DNA from: an uncultured Cohaesibacter sp.
GTDB lineage: Bacteria; Pseudomonadota; Alphaproteobacteria; Rhizobiales; Cohaesibacteraceae
Reading direction: 5' to 3'
Length of the DNA: 64,000 nucleotides
Assembly: GCF_963676485.1 (NCBI RefSeq)
Contig: NZ_OY781114.1
Coordinates: 3,798,501-3,862,500 of the forward strand
A model generated the notes under the pieces. It was not told where the DNA came from and searched no databases. It saw only the letters and a list, made by a program, of their open reading frames with translations. This document shows positions 24,600 to 34,703 of the stretch, piece after piece. The translations under genes and the position numbers were made by a program. Within the stretch, counting starts at the first letter, position 1. Every line of letters begins with the position of its first letter.

Positions 24600-26936
24600 T
24601 TAGCGTTTGTGCCCCTTCTTGCCCCTTGGCTTGGTGCTTCTGGGGCGTGTGGTGCCTGGCTTCTTGCGACCCTTTGCGCCAAAGGAGCTTTTGCCGCGTC
24701 CTTTGCGGGTCAAATGACCCGGGGCCTTGCCCTTGGGATGCTTCCGTCCTTCTGTGAGCATTTCAAAGCGCAGGGCGCCTGCGAGCGGTGCAGCCTCAAC
24801 GAGTTTCACATCGACGATATCGCCAAGGCGGAAGGTTTCCCCCGTTGCCTCGCCAATGAGCTGATGATTGGGCTCGTCATAGTGATAATAATCATAACCC
24901 AATGTGGAGGCAGGAATGAAGCCATCTGCGCCGGTGTCTGAAAGCTGCACAAACAGACCGACACGGGTCACTCCGGAGATTTTACCGGTAAAGCGGGCGC
25001 CCACCTTGTCGGACAGGAACGCGGCAATCAGTCGATCCTTGGTGTCGCGTTCGGCGGCCATGGCGCGGCGTTCAGTGGTCGAAATATGCGCAGCGATGTC
25101 GGCGAGTTTGCCATCAAAGCCTGCAGGCAGGCCATCATCCCCCAGTTTCAGGGCCGAGATCAGGGCGCGATGCACGACAAGGTCGGCATAGCGGCGGATG
25201 GGCGAAGTGAAATGGGCATATTTAAGCAGATTGAGCCCGAAATGACCGATATTCTCGGGATTGTATTCTGCTTGCGCCTGCGAGCGCAGAACAACCTGAC
25301 TGACCAGCGGGGCCTGCTCGGTTTCTGCTGTGCGTTTAAGGATCGCATTGAACATGGAAGGGCGCAGATTGCCGCCCTTGGGGAAGCTGAGATCCATGGA
25401 TTGCAGGAAGTCTCTCAGGCCTTCCAGTTTCTCAGGCGAGGGATTGTCATGGATACGGTAGATCAAGCCCTGCTTGTGCTTCTCCAGCGTTTCAGCTGCA
25501 GCCACGTTGGCCTGAATCATGAATTCTTCCACGAGCTTATGCGCATCCAGACGGGGTGGAATGAAGACCCGGTCGATGGTGCCGTCAGGCTTGAGCATCA
25601 ATTTGCGTTCGGGAATATCCAGTTCCAGCGGCTCGCGGGCGTCGCGGCCGGTTTTCAATACCTCATATCCGGCCCAGAGGGGCTTCAGGATCGATTCAAG
25701 AATAGGTCCGGTCACCTCATCGGTGGCGCCATCTATTGCGCTCTGTGCCTGATTGTAGGAGATACCAGCTGCAACGCGGATCATGACGCGGTGGAAGCTG
25801 TGGCGTTTCTTCTTGCCGGATTTGTCAAACACCATGCGCACCGCCATGGAAGGGCGATCTTCGCCTTCTCTCAGGGAGCACAGATCATTGGAAATGCGCT
25901 CGGGCAGCATGGGGACGACGCGGTCGGGAAAATAGACCGAGTTGCCACGCTTGATGGCTTCGCGATCAATCGTTCCACCCATGCGCACGTGGTAGGCGAC
26001 ATCCGCAATGGCCACATAGGCGATGACGCCGCCTTCATTGGCCGGATCTTCGTCGGGTTCGGCATAGATGGCGTCGTCATGGTCTTTGGCATCTGCCGGG
26101 TCGATGGTGATGAGCGGCACATCGCGCCAATCTTCTCGCCCTTTGAGGTCTGGCTGGGTGGCGCGTTCAGCTTCTGCCAATACGGCGTCGGGCATAATGT
26201 AAGGAATGCCAAGAGCATGGATGGCGATCATGCTGACGGCCTGTTCAGAGGCCATGGGGCCTATCACTTCGCGCACATGGGCGCGTGGCGTTTTGGAGCG
26301 ACCAGAGCGGGTGATGGAAACGGCAACCAGATCTCCCTCTGAGGCATCGCCCTTGGAGGCGTCGTCGATGGAGAGCTCTTGCGTTTTCTTGTCGATGGGC
26401 ACAAGCCGCCCGCCGCCGTTGATCGGGTCTCGCCGATAGATGCCGAGGATGGAATCCTCACGCTTGGGCAAAATCTTGATGACGCGCACAGCCTGCCGAA
26501 TGCCGGGAATTTCGAACTGGTCAAGATCCTTGTCGATCAGCTTGGCCAGGACGCGATCCCCGATGCCGGGAACAGCTTTGGATTTTTTGTCTGGCTCGAT
26601 CAAAAGACGGGGCGGCGTTGCATCGTCGTCGCCACCTTCCCACTTAACGGGGACACCGATCAGATCGCCCTGAGGGTCGCGCTCGCTGACGCGATAGACG
26701 CCAACAGCGGGCAGCTCGCCGGACTTGACCAGACGTTTGCGACTTTTCTCGATATGACCGTCTTCGGTCAGCTCCTTCAGTATGCGCTTGAGCCCGATGC
26801 GGGCGCCGCCGGAAATACCGAAGGCGCGCGCTATTTCGCGCTTGCCAGCCTTGCCGGGATTTTCTGCGATGAAGGCGAGGATTTCGTCTTTCGAGGGAAG
26901 GCCATCCTCCATTGTGGGTCTGCGTTTGCGTATCAC
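24600..26936 (-). CDS. rnr: Ribonuclease R
   Basis: The 778-residue processive 3'-5' exoribonuclease has a winged N-terminal domain, cold-shock domain, the RNB catalytic domain (ITIDPADAKDHDDAIYAEPDED, with the four metal-binding Asp), an S1 domain (GKISGVTRVGLFVQLSDTGADGF) and a very basic tail (about 50 residues of Lys, Arg and Gly). It degrades structured RNA, including rRNA and tmRNA-tagged messages. The GTG at 26936 has AAGGA upstream; the ATG at 26912 has none. The gene is 117 bases from topA. Confidence 0.94.
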   Translation of the reverse strand: MIRKRRPTMEDGLPSKDEILAFIAENPGKAGKREIARAFGISGGARIGLKRILKELTEDGHIEKSRKRLVKSGELPAVGVYRVSERDPQGDLIGVPVKWEGGDDDATPPRLLIEPDKKSKAVPGIGDRVLAKLIDKDLDQFEIPGIRQAVRVIKILPKREDSILGIYRRDPINGGGRLVPIDKKTQELSIDDASKGDASEGDLVAVSITRSGRSKTPRAHVREVIGPMASEQAVSMIAIHALGIPYIMPDAVLAEAERATQPDLKGREDWRDVPLITIDPADAKDHDDAIYAEPDEDPANEGGVIAYVAIADVAYHVRMGGTIDREAIKRGNSVYFPDRVVPMLPERISNDLCSLREGEDRPSMAVRMVFDKSGKKKRHSFHRVMIRVAAGISYNQAQSAIDGATDEVTGPILESILKPLWAGYEVLKTGRDAREPLELDIPERKLMLKPDGTIDRVFIPPRLDAHKLVEEFMIQANVAAAETLEKHKQGLIYRIHDNPSPEKLEGLRDFLQSMDLSFPKGGNLRPSMFNAILKRTAETEQAPLVSQVVLRSQAQAEYNPENIGHFGLNLLKYAHFTSPIRRYADLVVHRALISALKLGDDGLPAGFDGKLADIAAHISTTERRAMAAERDTKDRLIAAFLSDKVGARFTGKISGVTRVGLFVQLSDTGADGFIPASTLGYDYYHYDEPNHQLIGEATGETFRLGDIVDVKLVEAAPLAGALRFEMLTEGRKHPKGKAPGHLTRKGRGKSSFGAKGRKKPGTTRPRSTKPRGKKGHKR

Positions 26937-27053
26937 TTAGGCGGTCCTTCTCGTCATGGTCGGTATGGTCGTGCAGTCGCGATGCGCGATGAAACACGCA
27001 TGCGAATGGCTACGAGCAGTATAGGCACGGTTTGGCCGAATGGTCAGCTGTCC

Positions 27054-29720
27054 TTATTCTTCATCGACAGCTTCTGCCTTGTCTTCGGTTTTCTTTTTTG
27101 CCGTCGATTTTTTGGCTGTCGTCTTTTTAGTGGCAGCCTTTTTGGTCGTCGTTTTCTTGGCTGTGGCCTTCTTGGCAGGTGTCTTTTTCGCTGCCGCTTT
27201 CTTGGCCGGGCTCTTCTCCGCCTTGGCGGCGATCAGCTCAAGTGCCTGCTCAAGGGTCACATCTTCCGGCTTCATGTCTTTTGGCAGCGTCGCGTTGATC
27301 TTGCCATGGTTGACATAGGGGCCGTAGCGACCGGACTTGACGGTGATGGCTCCGCCGCCATCGGGATGTTCGCCCAGTTCTTTCAGCGACTGTGCCGTGC
27401 GGCGACGGCCGCCGTTGGCGCGTTTCTCGGCCAGCAGGCTTACTGCATGGTTGAGGCCGACGCTGAAGATATCTTCCACGCTTGGCAAGTTGGCATAGGT
27501 GCCATCATGCAGAACGAACGGACCGTAGCGGCCAAGGCCAGCGGTGATCTTTTTGCCATCTTCAGGATGTTCGCCCACCTCGCGTGGCAGTGAGAGCAGC
27601 TTGAGGGCCTTTTCCAGATCAATCGTCTCGATATCCCAGCCCTTCGGAATGGAAGAACGGGGCGGTTTTTTCTCTTCGCCCAACTGCACATAGGGGCCAA
27701 AGCGACCTGAGCGCAGGGTCACATCCAGTCCCGTTTCCGGATCGGAGCCGAGCATCTTGGTGCCATTTTCGCCCACCTGCTGGGCGTCGCCATCCCCATC
27801 AGCTGAAAGCTGGCGGGTATAGCCGCATTCAGGATAGTTGGAGCAGCCGACAAAAGCGCCATAGCGGCTGGTCTTCAGGCTGAGACGTCCGTCATCGCAG
27901 GAAGGGCAGGCGCGTGGATCCTTGCCATCTTCGCGTGGCGGGAAGGCATAGGAAGCCAACACTTCGTTGAGTGTATCCAGAACCTGACTGACGCGCAGTT
28001 CCTTGGTGCCGTCGACATGGGAGGAAAACTCCTTCCAGAAGTCGCGCAACACGTCTTTCCATTCCAACTCGCCAGCAGAAATACGGTCAAGTTTTTCTTC
28101 CAGATCTGCCGTGAAATCATACTGGACATAGCGCTCGAAAAAGTTCGAGAGGAAGCCGGTAACCAGGCGACCCTTGGATTCAGGAATAAGGCGTTTCTTG
28201 TCAAGCACCACATAGCCGCGATCCCGCAGAACGGAGAGCGTGGCGGTGTAGGTGGACGGGCGGCCGATGCCCAGCTCTTCCATGCGCTTGATGAGGGTTG
28301 CCTCGGTATAGCGCGGAGGAGGCTCGGTGTGATGCTGGCTGGCGTTGACGGCCTTCTGCTTGAGCGCTTCGCCTTCGCTCATCGGCGGCAGGCGTTTGCT
28401 ATCATCATCGTCGTCGTCATCTTTGGATTCGGTATAGAGCGTCAGGAAGCCATCGAAGCGGACGACCTGACCGGTGGCGCGTAGCTCTGCGTTACGAGAG
28501 CCGTTGATTGCCGTGATGTCGACCGTGGTGCGCTCAATACGGGCCGATTCCATCTGGCTGGCCAGTGTGCGGCGCCAGATCAGCGTGTATAGCTTGAGCT
28601 GTTCTTCATCAAGATATTGCGCCATGGCTTTGGGATGGCGGGTGATGTCTGTCGGGCGGATAGCCTCGTGGGCCTCCTGCGCGTTCTTTGCCTTCACCGT
28701 ATAGTGACGTGGTTTTTCTGGCAAATAATCCTTGCCATATTCCCGCTCGATCATACCACGGATCGGGGCAATGGCTTCGGGGGCAATTTCCACGCCATCC
28801 GTACGCATATAGGTGATGAGACCCGTTGTTTCACCGCCAAGCGACACGCCTTCATAAAGGCGCTGGGCAATCTGCATGGTGCGGGCTGCGGCAAATCCGA
28901 GTTTGCGCGAGGCTTCTTGCTGCAGGGTCGAAGTGGTGAAGGGCGCAAAGGGATTGCGGCGCACCGGTTTGGCTTCAACCGAGCGAACCTTGAGGTTGGC
29001 TTGCTCGATCAGCTGTTTGATATCGGCAGCTTCCGCTTCGGTCTTGATGTCGAGGCGGGCTTTTTTCTCTCCGTCTACAGCTGTGATGCGCGCCTGGAAA
29101 TCGGCACCAGCAACGGTTTGCACATCGGCAAGGATCGACCAATATTCCTGCGGAATGAAGGCTTCGATTTCTTCTTCGCGCTGACAGACAAGACGCAGGG
29201 CGACCGATTGCACGCGGCCTGCCGAACGGGCGCCGGGCAATTTACGCCAAAGCACAGGCGAAAGGGTGAAGCCCACCAGATAATCAAGGGCCCGACGCGC
29301 AAGATAGGCATCGACGAGCGGCGTATCGATGTCGCGTGGGTGGTCCATCGCATAAAGAATGGATTCCTTGGTGATGGCGTTGAAGACCACACGCTGCACA
29401 GGCTGATCCTTCAGCACGCCACGACGCTTTTTCAACACCTCCAACACATGCCACGAGATCGCTTCCCCCTCTCTATCAGGGTCAGTTGCGAGAATGAGGC
29501 GGTCGGAATTCTTCACTGCTTCGGCGATTTCAGAGAGACGTTTTTTCGATTTTGCATCCGCTTCCCATGTCATCGAAAAATCGTCGTCGGGCAGCACGGA
29601 ACCATCTTTTGAGGGGAGGTCGCGAACATGCCCGTAAGAAGCCAAGACCTTGTAGTTCTTGCCTAAATATTTATTGATTGTTTTGGCTTTAGCTGGCGAT
29701 TCTACGATTACGACGTCCAT
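27054..29720 (-). CDS. topA: DNA topoisomerase I
   Basis: The 888-residue type IA enzyme starts MDVVIVESPAKAKTINKYLG (Toprim) and contains DREGEAISWH and the catalytic Tyr in GLITYMRTDG. The C-terminus has one zinc-finger-like motif (CPSCDDGRLSLKTSRYGAFVGCSNYPECG) plus several Toprim-C repeats without cysteines, and ends in about 50 residues built of Ala-Lys-Lys and Thr-Lys-Lys repeats. It relaxes negative supercoils. The ATG at 29720 was chosen because the fold starts there. Likely one unit with rnr and the Nudix gene downstream. Confidence 0.95.
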   Translation of the reverse strand: MDVVIVESPAKAKTINKYLGKNYKVLASYGHVRDLPSKDGSVLPDDDFSMTWEADAKSKKRLSEIAEAVKNSDRLILATDPDREGEAISWHVLEVLKKRRGVLKDQPVQRVVFNAITKESILYAMDHPRDIDTPLVDAYLARRALDYLVGFTLSPVLWRKLPGARSAGRVQSVALRLVCQREEEIEAFIPQEYWSILADVQTVAGADFQARITAVDGEKKARLDIKTEAEAADIKQLIEQANLKVRSVEAKPVRRNPFAPFTTSTLQQEASRKLGFAAARTMQIAQRLYEGVSLGGETTGLITYMRTDGVEIAPEAIAPIRGMIEREYGKDYLPEKPRHYTVKAKNAQEAHEAIRPTDITRHPKAMAQYLDEEQLKLYTLIWRRTLASQMESARIERTTVDITAINGSRNAELRATGQVVRFDGFLTLYTESKDDDDDDDSKRLPPMSEGEALKQKAVNASQHHTEPPPRYTEATLIKRMEELGIGRPSTYTATLSVLRDRGYVVLDKKRLIPESKGRLVTGFLSNFFERYVQYDFTADLEEKLDRISAGELEWKDVLRDFWKEFSSHVDGTKELRVSQVLDTLNEVLASYAFPPREDGKDPRACPSCDDGRLSLKTSRYGAFVGCSNYPECGYTRQLSADGDGDAQQVGENGTKMLGSDPETGLDVTLRSGRFGPYVQLGEEKKPPRSSIPKGWDIETIDLEKALKLLSLPREVGEHPEDGKKITAGLGRYGPFVLHDGTYANLPSVEDIFSVGLNHAVSLLAEKRANGGRRRTAQSLKELGEHPDGGGAITVKSGRYGPYVNHGKINATLPKDMKPEDVTLEQALELIAAKAEKSPAKKAAAKKTPAKKATAKKTTTKKAATKKTTAKKSTAKKKTEDKAEAVDEE

Positions 29721-29938
29721 TTGAAACCCGTACTGTCCATTAGCGTTTTGGTCCATCAAGCAACAGGCAAGATGTGGCCGGTAGCTAGCATTTGGTTCTG
29801 ATTCTTTAATTGTCAATGCTAGTCACATGACTGCTTCGACCTTCCCCGTCAAGTGCGGTGGCTGTCTAAAGCGGATATAATTTCTCTTGCTCACATGCAA
29901 GCACATTGTAAAATTACAACCAATGGTATATAGTGTAG

Positions 29939-29948
29939 TTGTATACAA
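29939..29948. promoter_or_regulatory. Palindrome of GntR-operator type
   Basis: TTGTATACAA is a perfect 10-base palindrome matching the general TxGTxxACxA shape used by FadR-type GntR regulators. It lies in an AT-rich region between topA and the small gene at 30032. No regulator of that type is in this window. Confidence 0.25.
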
Positions 29949-30031
29949 TCTTATATTTTGATTGTATATTTGCAAAAACGAGCAATCTTTTTATCGCAAT
30001 ATTATTGCCAATAACCAATGTGGAGAGCCAA

Positions 30032-30223
30032 GTGAAAGAAGACGCTCAATTGCTGGAAAGTGGATCGCCTGTCAAGACAGCCGACTATATATATGCTCAC
30101 CTGCAAGATCTGACGCGGCTTGCCCGGCGCGATGAGCTGGCTATGCTGGTTTATTTACTTGAGATGGCCCAGATTGAAGCCATGGAAGTCTCCAAGCAGA
30201 TCCGGCCTGCCAAGTCCCTTTGA
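30032..30223 (+). CDS. Small conserved-looking protein of unknown function (63 aa)
   Basis: A 63-residue, helix-rich, charged protein (DYIYAHLQDLTRLARRDELAMLVYLLEMAQIEAM). The GTG at 30032 has GGAGAG at good spacing; other in-frame starts extend into AT-rich non-coding sequence. It lies between divergent topA and convergent dprA. I recognise no domain, though similar short proteins occur in this position in related bacteria. Amphipathic helices suggest a binding role. Not assigned. Confidence 0.55.
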   Translation: MKEDAQLLESGSPVKTADYIYAHLQDLTRLARRDELAMLVYLLEMAQIEAMEVSKQIRPAKSL

Positions 30224-30271
30224 TGGCACTCCGGTTTCTGTTGCTTGTAATCCAGCACTATTGATCGTGGT

Positions 30272-31501
30272 TCACGCCTTTATTGACACTGTTTGGTTGC
30301 CATGGCGCTCCAGGCGGCCTGCAAGATCCAGTTCAAGCAACAGCAATTGTACCTGACCCAACGTCAGGTCGGATTGGCGGACCAGATCATCAATGGCTAT
30401 AGGGGTGAGACTCAGGCTGCGGATAAAACGGCTTTTGCTGGTTTCCGTGGGGTCGGAGGTGTTTCTCTCCGGGGCTCTTTCGCTTTTCTCTTCCATCAAT
30501 GGAAGAGTTTGCTGCACGGGTCTGTAGCATTGTTGAGCGGCGAGGGCGTCCAGTATGTCCTGCGCTTCGCAGACCAGTGTCGCGCCTTGTTGTATCAGAT
30601 GGTTTGTGCCGCTCGCGCGCGGATCGAGCGGAGAGCCCGGAATGGCGAAGACTTCGCGGCCCTGTTCAAGGGCGTAGCGGGCCGTAATCAGAGAGCCGGA
30701 TCGTTTGGCCGCTTCCACCACCAGCGTTCCCATGGCAATGCCCGATATGATGCGGTTTCTGCGCGGGAAATCTTGCGAGCGGGCCGGAGCGTTCCAGGGC
30801 ATCTCCGAAATCAACATCCCCTGTTGCGCTATGCTTTTGGCCAAATCGACATTCTGCCGTGGGTATAACTGGTTAAGGCCTCCGGCGACGACTGCGATGG
30901 TTCCAAGTGCCAGAGAGGCTTTATGGGCATGGGTATCAACGCCACGCGCCAAGCCTGAGGCGACCACAACACCATTCTGGCCCAAGTCCCGGGCGATCAT
31001 TTCAGTCAGTTTTGCGCCGCTGGCAGAACAATTGCGCGAGCCGACGATGGCGATCGCCGTTTTGCTCGCCAACTCGGGGCCTCCCATGATCGTAAGCAGC
31101 GGAGGCGGGGCGGGGATATGGCTGAGCGCCTTGGGATAGTCCTGCTCACCGGTTGCCACAAGGCGTGCACCTGCCCGATACAGGGCAGCCCACTCTGCTT
31201 CAACTTCGGCTTCCGATGCCATGTGGAAGGCGCGTTTGGCGCCGCCCTTGCGCGAGAGATCCGGCAGGGCATCAAGAGCCTTTTCAGCACTACCGAAATG
31301 ATTGATGAGATCGCGGAATGTTGCCGGGCCGACATTTTCGCAGCGGATAAGGCGCAACCAGTTGAAACGCTGCCTGTCTGTCAGGCGAAAGGGATGGTGG
31401 CTGATATAGTCATCGCTCTCGTTTTCGCAGAGAGCCAGTTCATCGGTGCGAGCCATCGCCGGGGTGTCTTCACAGCTTTGGGATGGCTCGTCAGGTGTCA
31501 T
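30272..31501 (-). CDS. dprA: DNA-processing protein DprA
   Basis: The 409-residue protein loads RecA on single-stranded DNA during transformation. Its Rossmann core contains [30 protein letters not shown] and [28 protein letters not shown]-like N-terminal helix bundle (about 30-110) and a C-terminal winged helix (residues about 345-405) flank it. The ATG overlaps the plsY stop by four bases (ATGA). Other competence genes are not in this window; DprA occurs widely in Hyphomicrobiales. Confidence 0.93.
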   Translation of the reverse strand: MTPDEPSQSCEDTPAMARTDELALCENESDDYISHHPFRLTDRQRFNWLRLIRCENVGPATFRDLINHFGSAEKALDALPDLSRKGGAKRAFHMASEAEVEAEWAALYRAGARLVATGEQDYPKALSHIPAPPPLLTIMGGPELASKTAIAIVGSRNCSASGAKLTEMIARDLGQNGVVVASGLARGVDTHAHKASLALGTIAVVAGGLNQLYPRQNVDLAKSIAQQGMLISEMPWNAPARSQDFPRRNRIISGIAMGTLVVEAAKRSGSLITARYALEQGREVFAIPGSPLDPRASGTNHLIQQGATLVCEAQDILDALAAQQCYRPVQQTLPLMEEKSERAPERNTSDPTETSKSRFIRSLSLTPIAIDDLVRQSDLTLGQVQLLLLELDLAGRLERHGNQTVSIKA

Positions 31502-32190
31502 TTGTCAGAGTCTTTCGGCGAGGCGGGATCGCTGGAGGCATCTGAAGGGACTTGTTTCTTGCCGCCGATCTTACCTTCGGTGCCATCCAGCAGACGCTTG
31601 ATATTCTCCTTGTGCTTGATCCAGAGCACGACGGTGAGAATGGCAAACAGTTCCGCCAAGCCCAGTCTGCCGAAACCAAATAGCACAAAGGGCATGAGAG
31701 CACTGGCTATAAGCGCGGAAAGCGAGGAATAGCGGCTGAAATAGGCGGATGACAGCCAGATGAAGCCGAACACCAGAAAGGCCGGAGGCGAAAGAGCCAG
31801 AAGCACGCCCAGATATGTGGCCACACCCTTGCCGCCGCGAAATTTAAGCCAGAAGGGAAAGAGATGTCCCAGAAAGGCACCCGCGCCAGCCAGACAAGCG
31901 ATGAGCAGTACATGATCCGGCTTGAAGACAATGGCGCATTCTCGAGCGATGACAACAGACAATGTGCCCTTGAGCAGATCGCCGAGCAGTGTCAGGGCTG
32001 CCAGCTTCTTGTTGCCGGTGCGCAAAACATTGGTCGCGCCAATATTGCCCGAGCCAATCTTACGGACATCTCCCATGCCAGCCATTCTGGTCAATAGCAG
32101 GCCGAAGGGGGTCGAGCCAAGGATATAGCCGAAGAGGACGGCGATCATGAGTTGGGGCAGGGTATGGCTCCAGCTGATAGGGTCGATCAT
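31498..32190 (-). CDS. plsY: Acyl-phosphate glycerol-3-phosphate acyltransferase PlsY
   Basis: The 230-residue membrane enzyme transfers the acyl group from acyl phosphate to glycerol-3-phosphate, the first step of phospholipid synthesis. Conserved segments: [45 protein letters not shown]. About five helices. The C-terminal tail of 30 polar residues (ending [13 protein letters not shown]) is longer than usual. It is translationally coupled to dprA. Confidence 0.95.
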   Translation of the reverse strand: MIDPISWSHTLPQLMIAVLFGYILGSTPFGLLLTRMAGMGDVRKIGSGNIGATNVLRTGNKKLAALTLLGDLLKGTLSVVIARECAIVFKPDHVLLIACLAGAGAFLGHLFPFWLKFRGGKGVATYLGVLLALSPPAFLVFGFIWLSSAYFSRYSSLSALIASALMPFVLFGFGRLGLAELFAILTVVLWIKHKENIKRLLDGTEGKIGGKKQVPSDASSDPASPKDSDK

Positions 32191-32302
32191 GGGCTGTTAT
32201 CCCTTGTCTTCATGCAGACGGCTTGAGAGCAAGCGTCTGACTATGGGGCGGGTGGTGCTGGACTTCGTCCAAACCACCCGACCGATTCGCTTGCGAAATT
32301 GT

Positions 32303-33610
32303 TCAGCTTGGATCGTAATGGTGAACCAGCTGTCCTTCAACGTAAGTTTGCAGAACTTTGCCCGAAAGCTGCGCATTGTGGAAGGCGGTGTTCTTGGAGC
32401 GCGACTGCAACATGTCCCGATGCATGACCCATGGCTGCTCGGGATCAAAGATGATGATGTCTGCCGGAGCCCCCGGTTTCAGGCTGCCAGCGGAGAGGCC
32501 TAGCAGTTTGGCCGGTGTTGTGGAGAGAGCCTTGAATGCCTGCATCATCGTCAGTTGGTCGCTATGGACCATCCGCATCGCGGCTGACAGCATGGTTTCC
32601 AATCCCACGGCTCCGTCGGCGCATTCTGCAAATGGATGGCGCTTTGTGTCCACATCCTGCGGATCATGGGCCGAGACGATCACATCAATGGTGCCGTCGG
32701 CGACGCCTTCGATCATGGCAAGGCGCTCTTCTTCGCTTCTGAGCGGTGGTGACATTTTGTAGAAGGTTCGGTAAAGACCGATATCATTCTCGTTCAGAGT
32801 CAGATGGTTGATCGAGACACCACAGGTGACATTATAGCCCTTGTCCTTGGCCCGACGGATGATATCGAGGCTTTCAGCACAGGAAATCTGGCCTGCATGA
32901 TAGCGCGCGCCAGTGAGCTGGGCGAGGCGTACATCACGGGCGACCATAATGGTTTCCGCTTCTGACGGAATACCCGGCAGACCAAGGCGCGTGGAGGTTT
33001 CGCCAAGATTCATCACGCCATTGCCCACCAGATCCGGATCTTCAGGGTGGTGAACGATGAGCGCGCCAAAATCACGCGCATAGGTCATGACGCGTCGCAT
33101 GACCTGAGCATTGGTGACGGCTTTGCGTCCATTGGAAAGAGCCACGGCACCGGCTTCGAGCATCAGGCCGATTTCGGTCATTTCCTTGCCCTTGAGGCCG
33201 CGGGTCATGGCGGCGTAGGGGTGGACATGCACCTTGGCTGTATCGCGGGCGCGCCGCTTGAGGAAATCGACAAGGGCGATGTCGTCAATCACCGGGTCCG
33301 TATCGGGCATGCAGGCAATTGTCGTCACCCCGCCTGCGGCGGCGGCGCGGCTGGCGCTTTTCAGGGTTTCGCGATGCTCTGCGCCCGGTTCACCTGTGGT
33401 CACATGCATGTCCACCAGACCGGGAGCTGCGATTTTGCCTGCGCCATCGACACGCAGAATGTCGGACGGCAACTGGCTGGCAACATCGGCGCCGATGGCC
33501 TTTACTTTTCCGTCTTCGATAAGGATTGCGCCCGGCTCATCCAAACCTGTTGAAGGGTCCAGCAATTTGACATTGGTGAGGGCGAAGGCTGCTTGTTGTC
33601 TTTCTGGCAT
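32303..33610 (-). CDS. pyrC: Dihydroorotase-like protein lacking metal ligands (pseudo-PyrC)
   Basis: The 435-residue protein has the class I dihydroorotase fold next to pyrB, but the metal site is broken. The HxH motif of strand 1 reads D-M-H69-V-T71 (second His lost). The His of the HxxHxS segment is Gln241 (YHAGQISC). The final TDHAPH motif reads S-A-H-D-P-Q (Asp lost at 314). One His remains in VHHPED. This is the pattern of the inactive PyrC' partner that Pseudomonas needs for its PyrB holoenzyme. An active PyrC should be encoded elsewhere. Start at 33610 has AGAGGG at eight bases; ATG at 33616 is too close. Confidence 0.88.
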   Translation of the reverse strand: MPERQQAAFALTNVKLLDPSTGLDEPGAILIEDGKVKAIGADVASQLPSDILRVDGAGKIAAPGLVDMHVTTGEPGAEHRETLKSASRAAAAGGVTTIACMPDTDPVIDDIALVDFLKRRARDTAKVHVHPYAAMTRGLKGKEMTEIGLMLEAGAVALSNGRKAVTNAQVMRRVMTYARDFGALIVHHPEDPDLVGNGVMNLGETSTRLGLPGIPSEAETIMVARDVRLAQLTGARYHAGQISCAESLDIIRRAKDKGYNVTCGVSINHLTLNENDIGLYRTFYKMSPPLRSEEERLAMIEGVADGTIDVIVSAHDPQDVDTKRHPFAECADGAVGLETMLSAAMRMVHSDQLTMMQAFKALSTTPAKLLGLSAGSLKPGAPADIIIFDPEQPWVMHRDMLQSRSKNTAFHNAQLSGKVLQTYVEGQLVHHYDPS

Positions 33611-33623
33611 GGTCATTTCCCTC

Positions 33624-34577
33624 TTAGTCCAATTCCGCCGGCTGCATTTCGAGGCTGTTCTTGGCCAGCAATTCAATGATTGCCATGCGCACAGCCACGC
33701 CCATTTCCACCTGTTCGTGAATGACCGAACGACCGGAATCGGCAACCGCACTGTCGATTTCGATGCCCCGATTCATCGGGCCGGGATGCATGACGATGGC
33801 ATCCTCGCGCGCATAGCGGAGTTTGTCTTCATCAAGACCGTAGAAATGAAAATATTCGCGAATGGATGGAACGAAGGCCCCGTTCATGCGCTCCAGCTGC
33901 AGCCGAAGCATCATGACTACATCGGCGCCCTCAAGCCCTTTGCGCATATCGCGGAAGCATTTGACGCCCATAGCTTCGACGCTGTCGGGCAGAAGGGTGG
34001 AAGGCGCAACGAGGCGCACTTCGGCTCCCATGGCCGTTAGAAGCAGGATGTTGGAGCGTGCGACGCGGGAATGCATGATATCGCCACAAATGGCGACAAC
34101 CAGCCCTTCCAGCGAGCCCTTGTGTCGCCGGATGGTCAGGGCGTCGAGCAGCGCCTGTGTGGGATGCTCGTGAGCGCCGTCGCCCGCATTGATCACCGAG
34201 CAGCCGACCTTGCGAGCCAGCAACTGAGGGGCACCCGCAGCGTTGTGACGCACAACCAGAATATCCGGATGCATGGCATTAAGGGTGGTGGCCGTGTCAA
34301 GCAGGGTTTCGCCTTTCGACACGGACGAGTTTTTCACGGACATATTCATTACGTCCGCGCCGAGGCGCTTGCCAGCAAGCTCGAAAGAGCTTTGCGTACG
34401 GGTGGAGGCCTCGAAAAACAGGTTGATCTGGGTTCGCCCCTTAAGGGCTACCTTCTTCTTTTCAACCTGACGGGAAACATCGACGGCTTCTTCTGCAAGG
34501 TCGAGAAGAGCAGTGATTTCTGGGGGGGTCAGCCCGGCAATACCGAGCAGATGGTGGTGCGCAAATGCCACGATCAT
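33624..34577 (-). CDS. pyrB: Aspartate carbamoyltransferase catalytic subunit
   Basis: The 317-residue enzyme condenses carbamoyl phosphate and aspartate in pyrimidine synthesis. The carbamoyl-phosphate loop [12 protein letters not shown] and [12 protein letters not shown] and [10 protein letters not shown] are complete. The size is that of the catalytic chain alone; no regulatory PyrI is seen. The pseudo-PyrC starts 13 bases after it, consistent with a structural PyrB-PyrC' complex. AGGA upstream of the ATG. Confidence 0.95.
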   Translation of the reverse strand: MIVAFAHHHLLGIAGLTPPEITALLDLAEEAVDVSRQVEKKKVALKGRTQINLFFEASTRTQSSFELAGKRLGADVMNMSVKNSSVSKGETLLDTATTLNAMHPDILVVRHNAAGAPQLLARKVGCSVINAGDGAHEHPTQALLDALTIRRHKGSLEGLVVAICGDIMHSRVARSNILLLTAMGAEVRLVAPSTLLPDSVEAMGVKCFRDMRKGLEGADVVMMLRLQLERMNGAFVPSIREYFHFYGLDEDKLRYAREDAIVMHPGPMNRGIEIDSAVADSGRSVIHEQVEMGVAVRMAIIELLAKNSLEMQPAELD

Positions 34578-34703
34578 ATTCCTAGCGTTTTTAAGGTTTT
34601 CGCTAGATGTATAGCTATAGGTGGAAATGCGCTTGGCCGCAAGTGGGTGTTCGCACTCTGTACATATCTTGATGACTTTTCAGTCATCTTTTCCAAAGCA
34701 GCC

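Noticed and set aside
24778..26342. Long plus-strand frames opposite rnr
   Set aside because: Shadow frames of a strongly coding minus-strand gene.
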